Below are positions 10,180-18,729 of a DNA stretch of 64,000 nt, piece after piece. Origin of the DNA: Cylindrospermum sp. NIES-4074 (GTDB taxonomy: Bacteria; Cyanobacteriota; Cyanobacteriia; Cyanobacteriales; Nostocaceae); NCBI GenBank assembly GCA_003994795.1, contig AP018269.1, positions 6,612,148 through 6,676,147 on the forward strand, written 5' to 3'. The notes below the pieces were generated by a model that worked only from the letters and a program-made list of their open reading frames with translations, was not told the origin of the DNA and did not search any database. A program made the position numbers and the translations under genes. The first letter of the stretch is position 1; each line of letters opens with the position of its first letter.

Positions 10180-11175
10180 TTAATCGGTCATCTGTGTTTC
10201 ATACCACCATTTAGCAAAAATATCTAATCCTGCTTCTATCCTCACACGAGGTTTATATCCTAATTCATTTTGAGCCGCCGTAATATCTAAAGTTTGACTA
10301 AAAGCGAGTAACCCTAATGTATAGCGAGTGAGTATTGGTTCTCTCCCTAATAAAATAGTGTTTGCCATCAATTCCATTAGCGTTGCTATTCCATAAGCTG
10401 TATTATATGCAATTGGTTTCAGTTTAATTGCGTATTCTAGTTTATTAAACACCTTATTTAACAACTCTACCAGATATATTGGTTCCCCATTAGAAATGTT
10501 AAAAACTCTGCCTAGTAAAGTATTAGTCGCACTTTGGCATAGTAATAAGGCATCAACAACGTTATCAACATAGGTGATATCAATGTAAGCTTTGCCATCA
10601 TTAATTAGGGGAATACCTGTGCGATTGTTAGCCCTAATTAATCTTGGTAAAATAGCAGTATCACCAGGGCCAAAAATCCCGCGTGGTCTAATGCTAATTA
10701 CTGGTAAACCATTTTTTATCCCTTGGTTAATTTCCTGTTCTGCTAGTTGCTTACTTTTAGCGTATGCATTAACTGGTTTGGGGAAGGGAGTATTTTCTGA
10801 GATGTTGAGATGATGGGAAAAGTCAAAGTATACGCTGGAGGTGGAAACATAAATTAATCGCTGTACACAGTGCTTTAAACAACCTTGTATAATGTTGCGA
10901 GTTCCTAAAACATTAGTGTCAAAAAAATCTTGATATTTGCCCCAAGGTGACGATAACGCCCCACAATGAAAGACGTAATCTTGTCCCTGACACGCTGCAA
11001 CTATAGCCTCTCTATCTCTTAAATCTACGGGCAAAAATCGCAAGTTTTGGGCTGCTAGCTGCTTACCAATTAGAGGGTTGCGCCCTAATATAGTGACATT
11101 ATGGGAGAGAGACTGCAATCTTAGAGCTAGTTGCTTTCCTAAAAATCCTGTACCACCAGTTACAAGCGCTTTCAT
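10180..11175 (-). CDS. NAD-dependent epimerase/dehydratase, 3-beta-HSD / OleD-like
   Basis: The 331 residues are an extended short-chain dehydrogenase. The N-terminal TGGTGFLGKQLA binds NAD(P), STSSVYF and the catalytic YAKSK (Tyr about 138) form the active site, and RPRGIFGPGDTAILPRLIRA is typical of 3-beta-hydroxysteroid dehydrogenase and OleD relatives. OleD reduces the beta-ketoacid made by the KAS III-like OleA, so a KAS III and this enzyme in one operon suggest reduction of a beta-keto intermediate. That link is inference. Its start overlaps the exporter gene by 4 bases (ATGA), so the two are translationally coupled. Confidence 0.85.
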   Translation of the reverse strand: MKALVTGGTGFLGKQLALRLQSLSHNVTILGRNPLIGKQLAAQNLRFLPVDLRDREAIVAACQGQDYVFHCGALSSPWGKYQDFFDTNVLGTRNIIQGCLKHCVQRLIYVSTSSVYFDFSHHLNISENTPFPKPVNAYAKSKQLAEQEINQGIKNGLPVISIRPRGIFGPGDTAILPRLIRANNRTGIPLINDGKAYIDITYVDNVVDALLLCQSATNTLLGRVFNISNGEPIYLVELLNKVFNKLEYAIKLKPIAYNTAYGIATLMELMANTILLGREPILTRYTLGLLAFSQTLDITAAQNELGYKPRVRIEAGLDIFAKWWYETQMTD

Positions 11176-12776
11176 GCCAATTGTCCATAGTCTAACTTAA
11201 TAATGCGATCGCCAACATGAAAATATCTGTCATCGTGGCTAATTACCAGCACGGTTTTACCTCTACTCTTCAACTCTGGTAAAAGTTGTGTGTAAAATAT
11301 ATCTTTAAATATAGGGTCTTGGTCTGAGGCCCACTCATCGAACAAATAGAAAGAACGATCTTCTAAGTAAGCGCTAAGTAAAGCTAGACGCTTACGCTGT
11401 CCTTGGGATAGAGCGGTTGTAGAAAGCATACCATTTTTAACTGTAACCTTGTGGTCTAGTTGGAGTTTAACCAGGTATTCCTGTGCTTTGCTATCAAGGT
11501 CAGATTTGCTTGAGCTTATGAGTTTATTAAACAGATAAAAGTCAGAAAAAACAGATGAAAATTGCTGCCGATACCATTCTCGATTTTGCTCATTAATCGG
11601 TTGGTTATCAATAACTATGTCTCCAGATTCAGGTACGTAAAGTCCAGTAATTAGTTTAGCAAGGGTAGATTTACCACTACCATTTCCCCCAACTACAAAA
11701 ACTATTTCTTGAAGATATAAATTAAGGTCTATTGGGCCAAGAGCAAAGCTGCTTTCCTCCTTTTCTCCTTGGTAAGCGTGAGTAACACCTTGAAGTTCTA
11801 AATGCTGTAGAGAAGTTTCTGCTGGGTTGAATCCTGCTGATATTTGTTCAGAATTGCTTGCTAAAGATAGGCTGATAGAATCAATCTTTTTTAAAGCAAT
11901 ACTAGCCTTGCTTAACATGGGAAGTATAGTAGTAATGGCATCTAACGGTACTACTAGAAAGATGATGGTTAAAGCATATCCAGATAAAACCTCATGGTTG
12001 ACTTTCATTACTTGCGGTAAGCCAAAATCCACTGCACCAATCATGATAAACAACAGCAATTGACTGCAACTTAAACCGAGAGTGAAAGTAGTCATTCCCA
12101 TAACGTTGTAACGTCGAGATTGAGCAGCAGTGGATTCTAGTTCAGCCATAAAATCTGCACGTCTTGCTTGATTTAGCTTGAGTTCTTTTATCCCCTCAGT
12201 TATGGCTTGAAAATGGTTTAAAAGTTGGTCTTGTTCTTCACGAGCAAGTTCTAAGGAATGTTTAGCTTTTTGAATAACTAATTGATAGCTAAATATTGCC
12301 ATAATCAAAAAGCAAATAAAGCCTAAAAATACTATCCAAGACAACCAAGCCAAATAAATTAAACAGCCTATGACAATAGCGATGGCAATACATAAACTAG
12401 GTATATAAGCAACTGCATTAGAGATAGATTGTACATCTTCTGTCAGGGTAGCTAGTAGCTGGGAAGTTCCTAATTTTTCTAAATAGCGCAAATCAGCAGT
12501 AAGAATCTGACGGCTTAACAGTAAACGAGTTTCAAAAATTACCTGTTGTGAAAGCCGAATTAACAACAATTCTGATACAAAACGACTGACAAGTGCTAAC
12601 AGTGCAAGTCCGATAAAACTCCATACTAACGCAGATACAAAACTAGCATCGTGATTAATAGAATTATTAATCAAAGCTATTAATTTAGCATTGCTAACAC
12701 CACTAACCAAACCTGCAAGCACAGCAATAACTAAAACATTCCTCGAAGAACGCAAAAGAAGATAAATAATATTCAT
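11172..12776 (-). CDS. ABC transporter, SyrD/PvdE type (cyclic-peptide exporter family)
   Basis: One polypeptide holds about six membrane segments (residues 10-300) and an ATPase domain (about 335-535). The Walker A is GGNGSGKSTLAK, the signature LSQGQRKRLALL and the Walker B region RSFYLFDEWASDQDP. The FDEWASDQDP and SxGQRKRLAL wording is that of the SyrD/PvdE/cyclic-peptide export family, which works as homodimer in the inner membrane for siderophores and lipopeptides. ATG at 12776 is preferred over the upstream GTG at 12788. It is coupled to the OleD-like gene. Presence of a dedicated exporter supports a secreted small-molecule product. Confidence 0.88.
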   Translation of the reverse strand: MNIIYLLLRSSRNVLVIAVLAGLVSGVSNAKLIALINNSINHDASFVSALVWSFIGLALLALVSRFVSELLLIRLSQQVIFETRLLLSRQILTADLRYLEKLGTSQLLATLTEDVQSISNAVAYIPSLCIAIAIVIGCLIYLAWLSWIVFLGFICFLIMAIFSYQLVIQKAKHSLELAREEQDQLLNHFQAITEGIKELKLNQARRADFMAELESTAAQSRRYNVMGMTTFTLGLSCSQLLLFIMIGAVDFGLPQVMKVNHEVLSGYALTIIFLVVPLDAITTILPMLSKASIALKKIDSISLSLASNSEQISAGFNPAETSLQHLELQGVTHAYQGEKEESSFALGPIDLNLYLQEIVFVVGGNGSGKSTLAKLITGLYVPESGDIVIDNQPINEQNREWYRQQFSSVFSDFYLFNKLISSSKSDLDSKAQEYLVKLQLDHKVTVKNGMLSTTALSQGQRKRLALLSAYLEDRSFYLFDEWASDQDPIFKDIFYTQLLPELKSRGKTVLVISHDDRYFHVGDRIIKLDYGQLA

Positions 12777-12826
12777 TAGCACAACCACCCCAATAAAACT
12801 TCAATCAAGTGGAATAATTCATTCTT

Positions 12827-12856
12827 ATCTGTGTTTATCTGTGTTCATCTGTGGTT
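12827..12856. repeat. Half-copy of the ATCTGTG decamer repeat
   Basis: Three units in a row, ATCTGTGTTT, ATCTGTGTTC and ATCTGTGGTT, match the right half of the palindromic repeat at 6422-6488. They lie in the about 100-base spacer between the Rieske and exporter genes. Confidence 0.7.
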
Positions 12857-12889
12857 CCACAAATATCTTCTCCTTTTGCTGTTCTTAAC

Positions 12890-13906
12890 TTAAACTCTCA
12901 TCCGCACCATTTTCTCAAAAACCCTCTCATCTGTTGTCTCATCTTCTGACTTTCTCAGCAGATAGGAAATATGAGGTCTAAGAACATCAATTTCTGTGAA
13001 AACAAACTTCTCTCCCTGAAATAAATTTATATTGGTTGACTGTAATTCCAGAATTTCCTGATCTTGTTGTGCTGCTTTTAAAAATAGTGGCTGTGCAATC
13101 ACTCTTCCCAACCAATTTGGTAAACCCCAGCGAAAAGTCACAACAGTATAAGCACGCATCAAATTTTCTCTAATGGGAGTAATAAACAGAGAAATAAATA
13201 ATTTATAGTTATTATCTGTACTGTATTCTAATTGAGCAATTGACGGTAAGATAAATCGACCGATAGAAACAACATTTTTACAACCAGGAGCCAATAATTT
13301 ATATATTAACCCGGAGATACCTTTTTCATCTAAGTAAACTGCCTCAACCATATTAGTTTGACGAGTAATCTTAACTGTAACTTCTTGGCGTTTTGCATTA
13401 CTCCTAATTAAAGCAGAGTGAACAAAGTGAGTATGGGTAGCATCTAGAAAATTTTCTGCGGCATTTTCTAAAGATGTTTTACATTCCATTTGCCAACTAA
13501 ATGAAGAATAGCCTTTGTGATTGATATAAGGAAATGTATAAGGTGCTGATTTTGGTTGATTATTAGCTTGGCAATAAACCCAAATAAAATTATCTTGCTC
13601 AATTACTGGATAAGCTAGCACATTACAGTTATTATCTTCTTTTTGTGTGCAGAGTCCGGGAATTTCTTGGCAAATACCTTGTTCATTAAAACGCCAACCA
13701 TGATATTTACAAATTAACTGATTATTTTTTACCCAACCAACAGAAAGGGGGACATTGCGGTGAGGACATCTATCTAATAAAGCAGCAGGTTTGCCATTAA
13801 TACCCCGAAATAAAACTAGAGGAATTTCTAATATAGTGATTGCTAAAGGCTTTTGGCGTAATTCTTGAGATTTACAAGCTATATACCAATGATTAAATAA
13901 TTTCAT
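12890..13906 (-). CDS. Rieske non-heme iron oxygenase
   Basis: About 338 residues. The N-terminal [2Fe-2S] Rieske domain has CPHRNVPLSVGW followed by CKYHGWRF (CxH...CxxH, about 45-70). The catalytic domain has the 2-His-1-carboxylate cue NFLDATHTHFVH and the later DQEILELQ typical of the pheophorbide a oxygenase/vanillate demethylase side of the family. It would hydroxylate or desaturate a cluster intermediate using electrons from ferredoxin. The ATG at 13906 (MKLFNHWYIACKS) is preferred: it begins 2 bases after the ATP-grasp stop and follows GGAGAGGAAA, whereas a GTG at 13933 would overlap. Confidence 0.88.
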   Translation of the reverse strand: MKLFNHWYIACKSQELRQKPLAITILEIPLVLFRGINGKPAALLDRCPHRNVPLSVGWVKNNQLICKYHGWRFNEQGICQEIPGLCTQKEDNNCNVLAYPVIEQDNFIWVYCQANNQPKSAPYTFPYINHKGYSSFSWQMECKTSLENAAENFLDATHTHFVHSALIRSNAKRQEVTVKITRQTNMVEAVYLDEKGISGLIYKLLAPGCKNVVSIGRFILPSIAQLEYSTDNNYKLFISLFITPIRENLMRAYTVVTFRWGLPNWLGRVIAQPLFLKAAQQDQEILELQSTNINLFQGEKFVFTEIDVLRPHISYLLRKSEDETTDERVFEKMVRMRV

Positions 13907-13908
13907 GA

Positions 13909-15075
13909 TTACTTTATTTCCTCTCCATCCCACTCTATATCTTGTGTGGATGCTTGCTGTAAGCTAATGCCGAATTTGCGGCTCATACCCCAAAATTGCA
14001 GTAACACTAGCCAAAGGTGAAAAAATGGCAATGGGTCGGATAAACGCAATATTACATCTTGGCTAGTTGTGATTTTTTTAAACCACTCTTCTAATCTGTG
14101 CGATGAAATAGCTGAAGCTAGACCATACAAAATCATTGCCATCATTATCATCGAACTTTGTTGAGGTTGAGGTTGAATAATTCTGTTTGTGGTATTAAAA
14201 AATGCCTGATGTAACTTATCAGAATCTTGGAACAAGTGAATAGCACTAATAGCTCTGGGGTTGCATTCTAATGGGTATAAATCGCCCCCGTCAGTTTCGA
14301 TGAAATCAAAGGCAATTTGTCCAGTGAATTGGAGAGCATGAACAAATGTTTTGACCCACTGAAATATAGCAGGATTTTCTATAGATTCAAAATAAACACA
14401 TGAGCCTTTACCAGCAGTAAATATAGTGGGGTAAATAGCCATAGCTTTGATATCACCTTGATGGACAATGCTATAACTACAATAATGTTTGCCACTAATA
14501 AATTCTTGGGCTACCCAGGTTTTATCTGGGTGAATTTCTAGAGGAGGAATTTTATCAATAGGTTTGGCTAAAATATGCACATTGCTGGCAAAGCGGGAAT
14601 ACACAGGTTTGAGTACAATTTTGGTGGGTGTTGGTAATGCCAGCACTTTTTCTAAATCTTCTGGGGATTGAATTAGCCAAGTTTTTGGTGCTGATAAGCC
14701 TAACTTTTCTACACTACAGATGAATTCCCATTTGTTGTGTAGGGCGTTTAATTTTTCTAAGGGTTCTGCAAAAACTTGACAATATAAACTTAGTGTATTT
14801 AAACCAGATGAAATGTAGAAAATTTCTTCACAAGTGGGAATAATTAAGTTTATTTTTTCTTGTTTGATAATTTCTACTAAGGCGTTAATATAACCAGTGG
14901 GATTAAGTCTTGGTGGAGGAACAAGAAAGCTTTTGACTACTGCGCGGGAATAGCTACAAAGATGATGTTTAAGACTTTCAGCAACGAAAATATTGTATCC
15001 GGCTTTTGATAAAAGTCTGGCAAGATCCAAGGTTACAGGTGCACGTCCACCGGTGAGGAGAATATTAGTATTCAA
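13909..15075 (-). CDS. ATP-grasp ligase
   Basis: The 388 residues have an N-terminal LLTGGRAPVTLDLARLLSKAG pre-ATP-grasp domain and the ATP-grasp core (about 110-290), including KIVLKPVYSRFAS, WVAQEFISGKHYCSY and the metal-binding end FDFIETDGGDLYPLECNPRA. Such carbamoyl-phosphate-synthase-like enzymes make an acyl-phosphate and join it to an amine or thiol. The start is TTG with AGGAGG 8 bases upstream, a strong site that decides it. It overlaps the KAS III gene by 11 bases, so the ketosynthase and ligase are co-translated. In the cluster it may form an amide with the ketosynthase product; the substrate is unknown. Confidence 0.85.
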   Translation of the reverse strand: MNTNILLTGGRAPVTLDLARLLSKAGYNIFVAESLKHHLCSYSRAVVKSFLVPPPRLNPTGYINALVEIIKQEKINLIIPTCEEIFYISSGLNTLSLYCQVFAEPLEKLNALHNKWEFICSVEKLGLSAPKTWLIQSPEDLEKVLALPTPTKIVLKPVYSRFASNVHILAKPIDKIPPLEIHPDKTWVAQEFISGKHYCSYSIVHQGDIKAMAIYPTIFTAGKGSCVYFESIENPAIFQWVKTFVHALQFTGQIAFDFIETDGGDLYPLECNPRAISAIHLFQDSDKLHQAFFNTTNRIIQPQPQQSSMIMMAMILYGLASAISSHRLEEWFKKITTSQDVILRLSDPLPFFHLWLVLLQFWGMSRKFGISLQQASTQDIEWDGEEIK

Positions 15076-16057
15076 GAACTATGCCTCCTACAGAAAAGCC
15101 GGCTGATGTGCCAAGGAGCATAATCCGATCGCCTCTTTTGATTTTACCCTGTGCGATCGCCTCGTGGAGTGCCATCGGTACGGACGCAGCAAGGGTATTA
15201 CCATGATTTTGAGCAATCACCATCAATTTTTCTTCAGGAATGCCTAGTTGCTTGCGGAGTAGCCCCATGGCCATTAAGCTGGCTTGATGAGGAATCACCA
15301 TTTGCATATCTGCAATCTCTAATCCTGAAGGCTGGAGGAGAGAATTGACAAAATTGGGTAATATCTCAGAAGCTAGCCTATATACCCCTCTTCCATCCAT
15401 GCGGAAAAGAAAGTATTCAAGATTATCTGTATACTCCTCAAAATGATGCTTATTTCCTCCACCGCGACATTCTGTTAAATGTGCCCCTTTGCTGTACGTT
15501 TCCATGCGTGAGGAAAGTATTTGTGAGCTTTCATGAGGTTCAGATTTAGCAATAATTGCCGCAGCTGCACCATCACCAAATAGTGTACAAGTTTCTTTAT
15601 CTTGCCAATTCAATCCGACGCAAACTTCGCTAGCTACCAGCAACACTCGCTTAAATCTTCCTGCCGCGATTAAGTAAGATACCATATCTAAGCCGGTCAC
15701 AAAACTTAGACAAGTTGAATTAATATCAAAAGCCGGAATGCCTGAATTTCCGCCATCTAGCTGTTTTTGAATTAAGGCCGCTGTGCAAGGAATACCCTGC
15801 TCTGGACTAGCACTGGTGCAAATTAAACAGTCAATATCACTAAATGATAACCCAGCGGTTTCTAGCGCATCTTTAGCTGCATAAGCACCCATTAGTGATG
15901 AGGTTTCATCATCAACAAAATGGCGGATTAATACCCCCGATTTTTTCTCAATCCAGCCTTTAGTCAAACCAAGACTTAATTCTAGCTCTTGGGCGGTGAC
16001 TTTTTTTTTGGGTAGATACTTTCCTGTAGAGAGAATTTTAACTTGTGGTTTTTGCAC
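15065..16057 (-). CDS. 3-oxoacyl-ACP synthase III (FabH-like ketosynthase)
   Basis: It condenses a starter acyl thioester with an extender. The Cys-His-Asn triad is complete: INSTCLSFVTG, VIPHQASLMA and QNHGNTLAAS; GTSAGFSVGGIVLEY closes the thiolase fold. The INSTCLSF wording differs from the usual FabH AACSGF, so a secondary-metabolism ketosynthase is likelier than the housekeeping enzyme. The frame stays open to a TTG at 16183 with an ATG at 16156, but 42 extra residues precede the family's normal N-terminus; GTG at 16057 gives 330 residues, the usual length, so I choose it with moderate certainty. It is the first gene of the minus-strand cluster. Confidence 0.85.
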   Translation of the reverse strand: MQKPQVKILSTGKYLPKKKVTAQELELSLGLTKGWIEKKSGVLIRHFVDDETSSLMGAYAAKDALETAGLSFSDIDCLICTSASPEQGIPCTAALIQKQLDGGNSGIPAFDINSTCLSFVTGLDMVSYLIAAGRFKRVLLVASEVCVGLNWQDKETCTLFGDGAAAAIIAKSEPHESSQILSSRMETYSKGAHLTECRGGGNKHHFEEYTDNLEYFLFRMDGRGVYRLASEILPNFVNSLLQPSGLEIADMQMVIPHQASLMAMGLLRKQLGIPEEKLMVIAQNHGNTLAASVPMALHEAIAQGKIKRGDRIMLLGTSAGFSVGGIVLEY

Positions 16058-16257
16058 TCTTAGCGTCTCTGTCTGGTGATAGATATTCGACCTTAAACAT
16101 TTTAGCAAGTGTATCTGGTTATTCTTGATCTCTATTGCCACCTCAACGCTGATCATAGCGGGTTGTACTTGTATACAATACAAACTGATGCTGACAGCTA
16201 TTGTTGTGTATAAGGTTAAAAGTTAGGTTTTTGCTGCATATTTAAGCCAAAAGTAAG

Positions 16258-16531
16258 ATGACAACCCTTTTAGAATGCGATCGCTTAATTATTCGCAGTT
16301 GGATACCCGAAAGCGACGCAGAACAAGGGTTTGCGTGCAATTTATATTGACCATGCAACAGAAGCTGGAGGAGCAATGCTTGACTATGGCTTTAGTGTCT
16401 TGCACTTGCCAGTGATTTATGCTGTAGTCAAAGCAGAGAATCATGCTTCAATCCGTGTTACTCAACGATTGACAATGAAACCATTAGGTTTAACAAACAA
16501 GTATTATGGTCTAGAACTGCTCCTATTTTAA
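16258..16531 (+). pseudogene. Decayed GNAT N-acetyltransferase (RimJ/RimL-like)
   Basis: ATG at 16258 opens MTTLLECDRLIIRSWIPESD, the normal N-terminus of a RimJ/RimL-type acetyltransferase, but stops after about 25 codons. A second frame at 16331-16531 encodes EAGGAMLDYGFSVLHLPVIY and KAENHASIRVTQRL, the normal C-terminal acetyl-CoA part of the same family. About 80 middle residues are missing and the two parts are out of frame, so an internal deletion destroyed the gene. Confidence 0.8.
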
Positions 16532-16587
16532 AAAGATGCACCTGAAAGAATAGAGGTGAGCAAAGGAAATCAGAGTAACCTTTTTGA

Positions 16588-16637
16588 CCAATGACTAATG
16601 ACCAATGACCAATGACTAATGACTAATGACTAATGAC
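16588..16637. repeat. Heptamer tandem repeat (CTAATGA / CCAATGA)
   Basis: Six to seven head-to-tail copies of TGACTAA or TGACCAA precede the mannosyltransferase. The ATG of that gene (16633) lies inside the last TAATGAC unit, so the repeat supplies its start codon. Confidence 0.85.
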
Positions 16638-18159
16638 TAAAAATTGGTTCCGAATTGGGATAGTGGGAATATTTCTTTTCTCACTGTTTTTACGTTTTTG
16701 GGGGTTGCAGCGATTTAACACCCTGGTATTTGATGAAGTTTACTTTGCCAAATTTGGTAATGACTATCTTACCCGTACGCCATTTTATAATGCTCATCCA
16801 CCACTGAGTCAATATATCATTGGCATCGGTATTTGGATTGCTAGTCATATCCCCTTTTGGCATGATACCGTAAATGGACTGACTGGTTCTTTGCGATCGC
16901 CTTGGAGTTATCGTTGGATAAACGCCCTCACTGGTTCATTTATTCCTGTAGTTGTCGCTGCGATTGCTTATCAATTAAGTTATCGTCGTAGATTTGCTTT
17001 GCTAGCAGGTTTTTTCACAGCTTTAGATGGCTTATTTCTCGTAGAATCTCGCTATGCCCTAAACAATATTTATATTGTCATCTTTGGTTTATTGGGGCAA
17101 TGGTTTTTATTATTAGCACTGGAAAAGCGAAATCAGCACCGTTTATTTTGGTTAGTGTTTTCTGGCATTGCTTTCGGTGCTTCAACTGGTACCAAGTGGA
17201 ACGGTTTATGGTTTTTGTTAGGCGCTTATTTCCTTTGGATAGCAGCTTGGATAATTCGTTGGCTACAATCTTTATCTTTAGCAAATCAGAATCATCAAAC
17301 CCGCATCCCTCTGTTCTCTTATTTGCGTCCCTTAGTCCCTCCTTTACCTGCCGAAGTTAATAGCAATGTCAGAGCATCTGCAATTCACACACCATTACAA
17401 AACCTGACTCAGATAAACATTTTCCAGATGTTTTTTTATCTAGGGATTATCCCAGCTTTAGTCTACAGCGTCATCTGGATTCCCCACCTTCAACTAGATA
17501 AAAGATATGGATTTATAGCAGTTCATCAGGAAATTTTGCGGTTTCATCTCCAGATGGGTGGTAATAGTACCAATATACATCCTTACTGTGCTGCATGGTA
17601 TAAATGGCCGTTGTTGACTCGACCAATGGCTTATCTTTATCAAACGGCTCAAAGTGTTACCGATCCGCTGCCTGTCTTGGGGCCACCTTTACCTTCTGAA
17701 GCAGCGAAAGTAATTTATGATGTTCATGCAATGGGCAATCCTTTTTTATGGTGGTTTGGTATTGCTGCCATGATATTCTTAGCAGGGATGCTATTAGCAC
17801 AAATCATTATTTCTGGGGTAAAACAAAAGCGGTTTTCTCTACCTGCAACATTGAGTGTTGATATCTGGATTGCTGTTTATTTAGTTTTAAACTATGCCGC
17901 TAACTTACTACCTTGGGTAAAGGTAACAAGATGCGTTTTTATCTACCATTATATGTCTGCGGTGGTATTTACTTTTTTAGCGATCGCTTGGTTTGTGGAT
18001 CAATGCCTCCGCAGTTATTATAAAGAACTCCGCGCAGTTGGTGTCACCATTAGCTTTATAATTTTGCTGGCTTTTATTTTCTGGATGCCTATTTATTTAG
18101 GTTTACCTATCTCCCATAAAGGTTATCAACTGCGGATGTGGTTTGAGTCTTGGATTTAA
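16633..18159 (+). CDS. Dolichyl-phosphate-mannose protein mannosyltransferase-like glycosyltransferase (GT39)
   Basis: A 508-residue integral membrane protein with about ten hydrophobic segments. The N-terminal FDEVYFAKFGNDYL holds the acidic pair that marks the GT39/PMT catalytic loop, followed by NAHPPLSQYI, RSPWSYRWINALTGSFIP and DGLFLVESRYALNN, all typical of the family. It should move a sugar from a polyprenyl-phosphate donor to a protein or envelope glycan on the outer face of the plasma membrane. It stands alone after a heptamer repeat that provides the ATG. No classical ribosome site is visible, so expression from the repeat context is notable. Confidence 0.85.
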   Translation: MTKNWFRIGIVGIFLFSLFLRFWGLQRFNTLVFDEVYFAKFGNDYLTRTPFYNAHPPLSQYIIGIGIWIASHIPFWHDTVNGLTGSLRSPWSYRWINALTGSFIPVVVAAIAYQLSYRRRFALLAGFFTALDGLFLVESRYALNNIYIVIFGLLGQWFLLLALEKRNQHRLFWLVFSGIAFGASTGTKWNGLWFLLGAYFLWIAAWIIRWLQSLSLANQNHQTRIPLFSYLRPLVPPLPAEVNSNVRASAIHTPLQNLTQINIFQMFFYLGIIPALVYSVIWIPHLQLDKRYGFIAVHQEILRFHLQMGGNSTNIHPYCAAWYKWPLLTRPMAYLYQTAQSVTDPLPVLGPPLPSEAAKVIYDVHAMGNPFLWWFGIAAMIFLAGMLLAQIIISGVKQKRFSLPATLSVDIWIAVYLVLNYAANLLPWVKVTRCVFIYHYMSAVVFTFLAIAWFVDQCLRSYYKELRAVGVTISFIILLAFIFWMPIYLGLPISHKGYQLRMWFESWI

Positions 18160-18729
18160 TTAACCTAAATTATGAAGTATCAAGAATAAAATGTAAGATA
18201 AATTTACCTGTTAATGCCACACAATTAGACCTCTGTCCCTGAAAAAGGTGAGAAAATAGGAAAACTTGATAAAATAGCTGAATTTTTCTCACTTCATCTT
18301 TTCACACTTTTCTTAACAGAGCTACATTATAGGTAAGCTAGTTAATCACCTAGCTTTCACATTTCTTATGAGTATTTCACTTTCGCAAGTGTTAAGCTGT
18401 GAAACGCAAGCAGATTTAGGGGAACTATACCCAACACAACTGAGTTATCTTAAGGATAAAAATCAAATAAAACTCAGTTAGTATGGCAATTTAGACACTA
18501 AGTTAAGAATGATGAATTAACAAATATTTCTGTAACATTCATCTCCAGTTTCTATCGCTGTATGGGTAGGAAAATTATAAAAGCGTTGGTGTAGTTTTGA
18601 CTAGCTGCGAGTAAATTCACAATCGTCAAGAGAGCCATATCTAAATAGGTTGGCAAACCTGATAGGTAATGAAACCCTATCGATATTCCACTTTTGATGC
18701 TCCCAAATAATATATAGAGGGGAATCGTC
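18160..18729. other. Long spacer upstream of the CphA phytochrome
   Basis: The 570 bases are AT-rich. A small frame at 18368-18481 could encode 37 residues (MSISLSQVLSCETQ), but it has no ribosome site and no recognised relatives. AACTGAGTT near 18437 and AACTCAGTT near 18472 form a weak hairpin. GAGGGGAA before 18730 is the phytochrome ribosome site. Confidence 0.35.

Noticed and set aside
15065-16057. Housekeeping fabH
   Set aside because: The active-site wording (INSTCLSF) and the operon with ATP-grasp, Rieske and exporter genes fit secondary metabolism better; phylogeny would settle it.
18368-18481. 37-codon small frame upstream of cphA
   Set aside because: No ribosome site and no recognised family; kept only as a note in the spacer entry.
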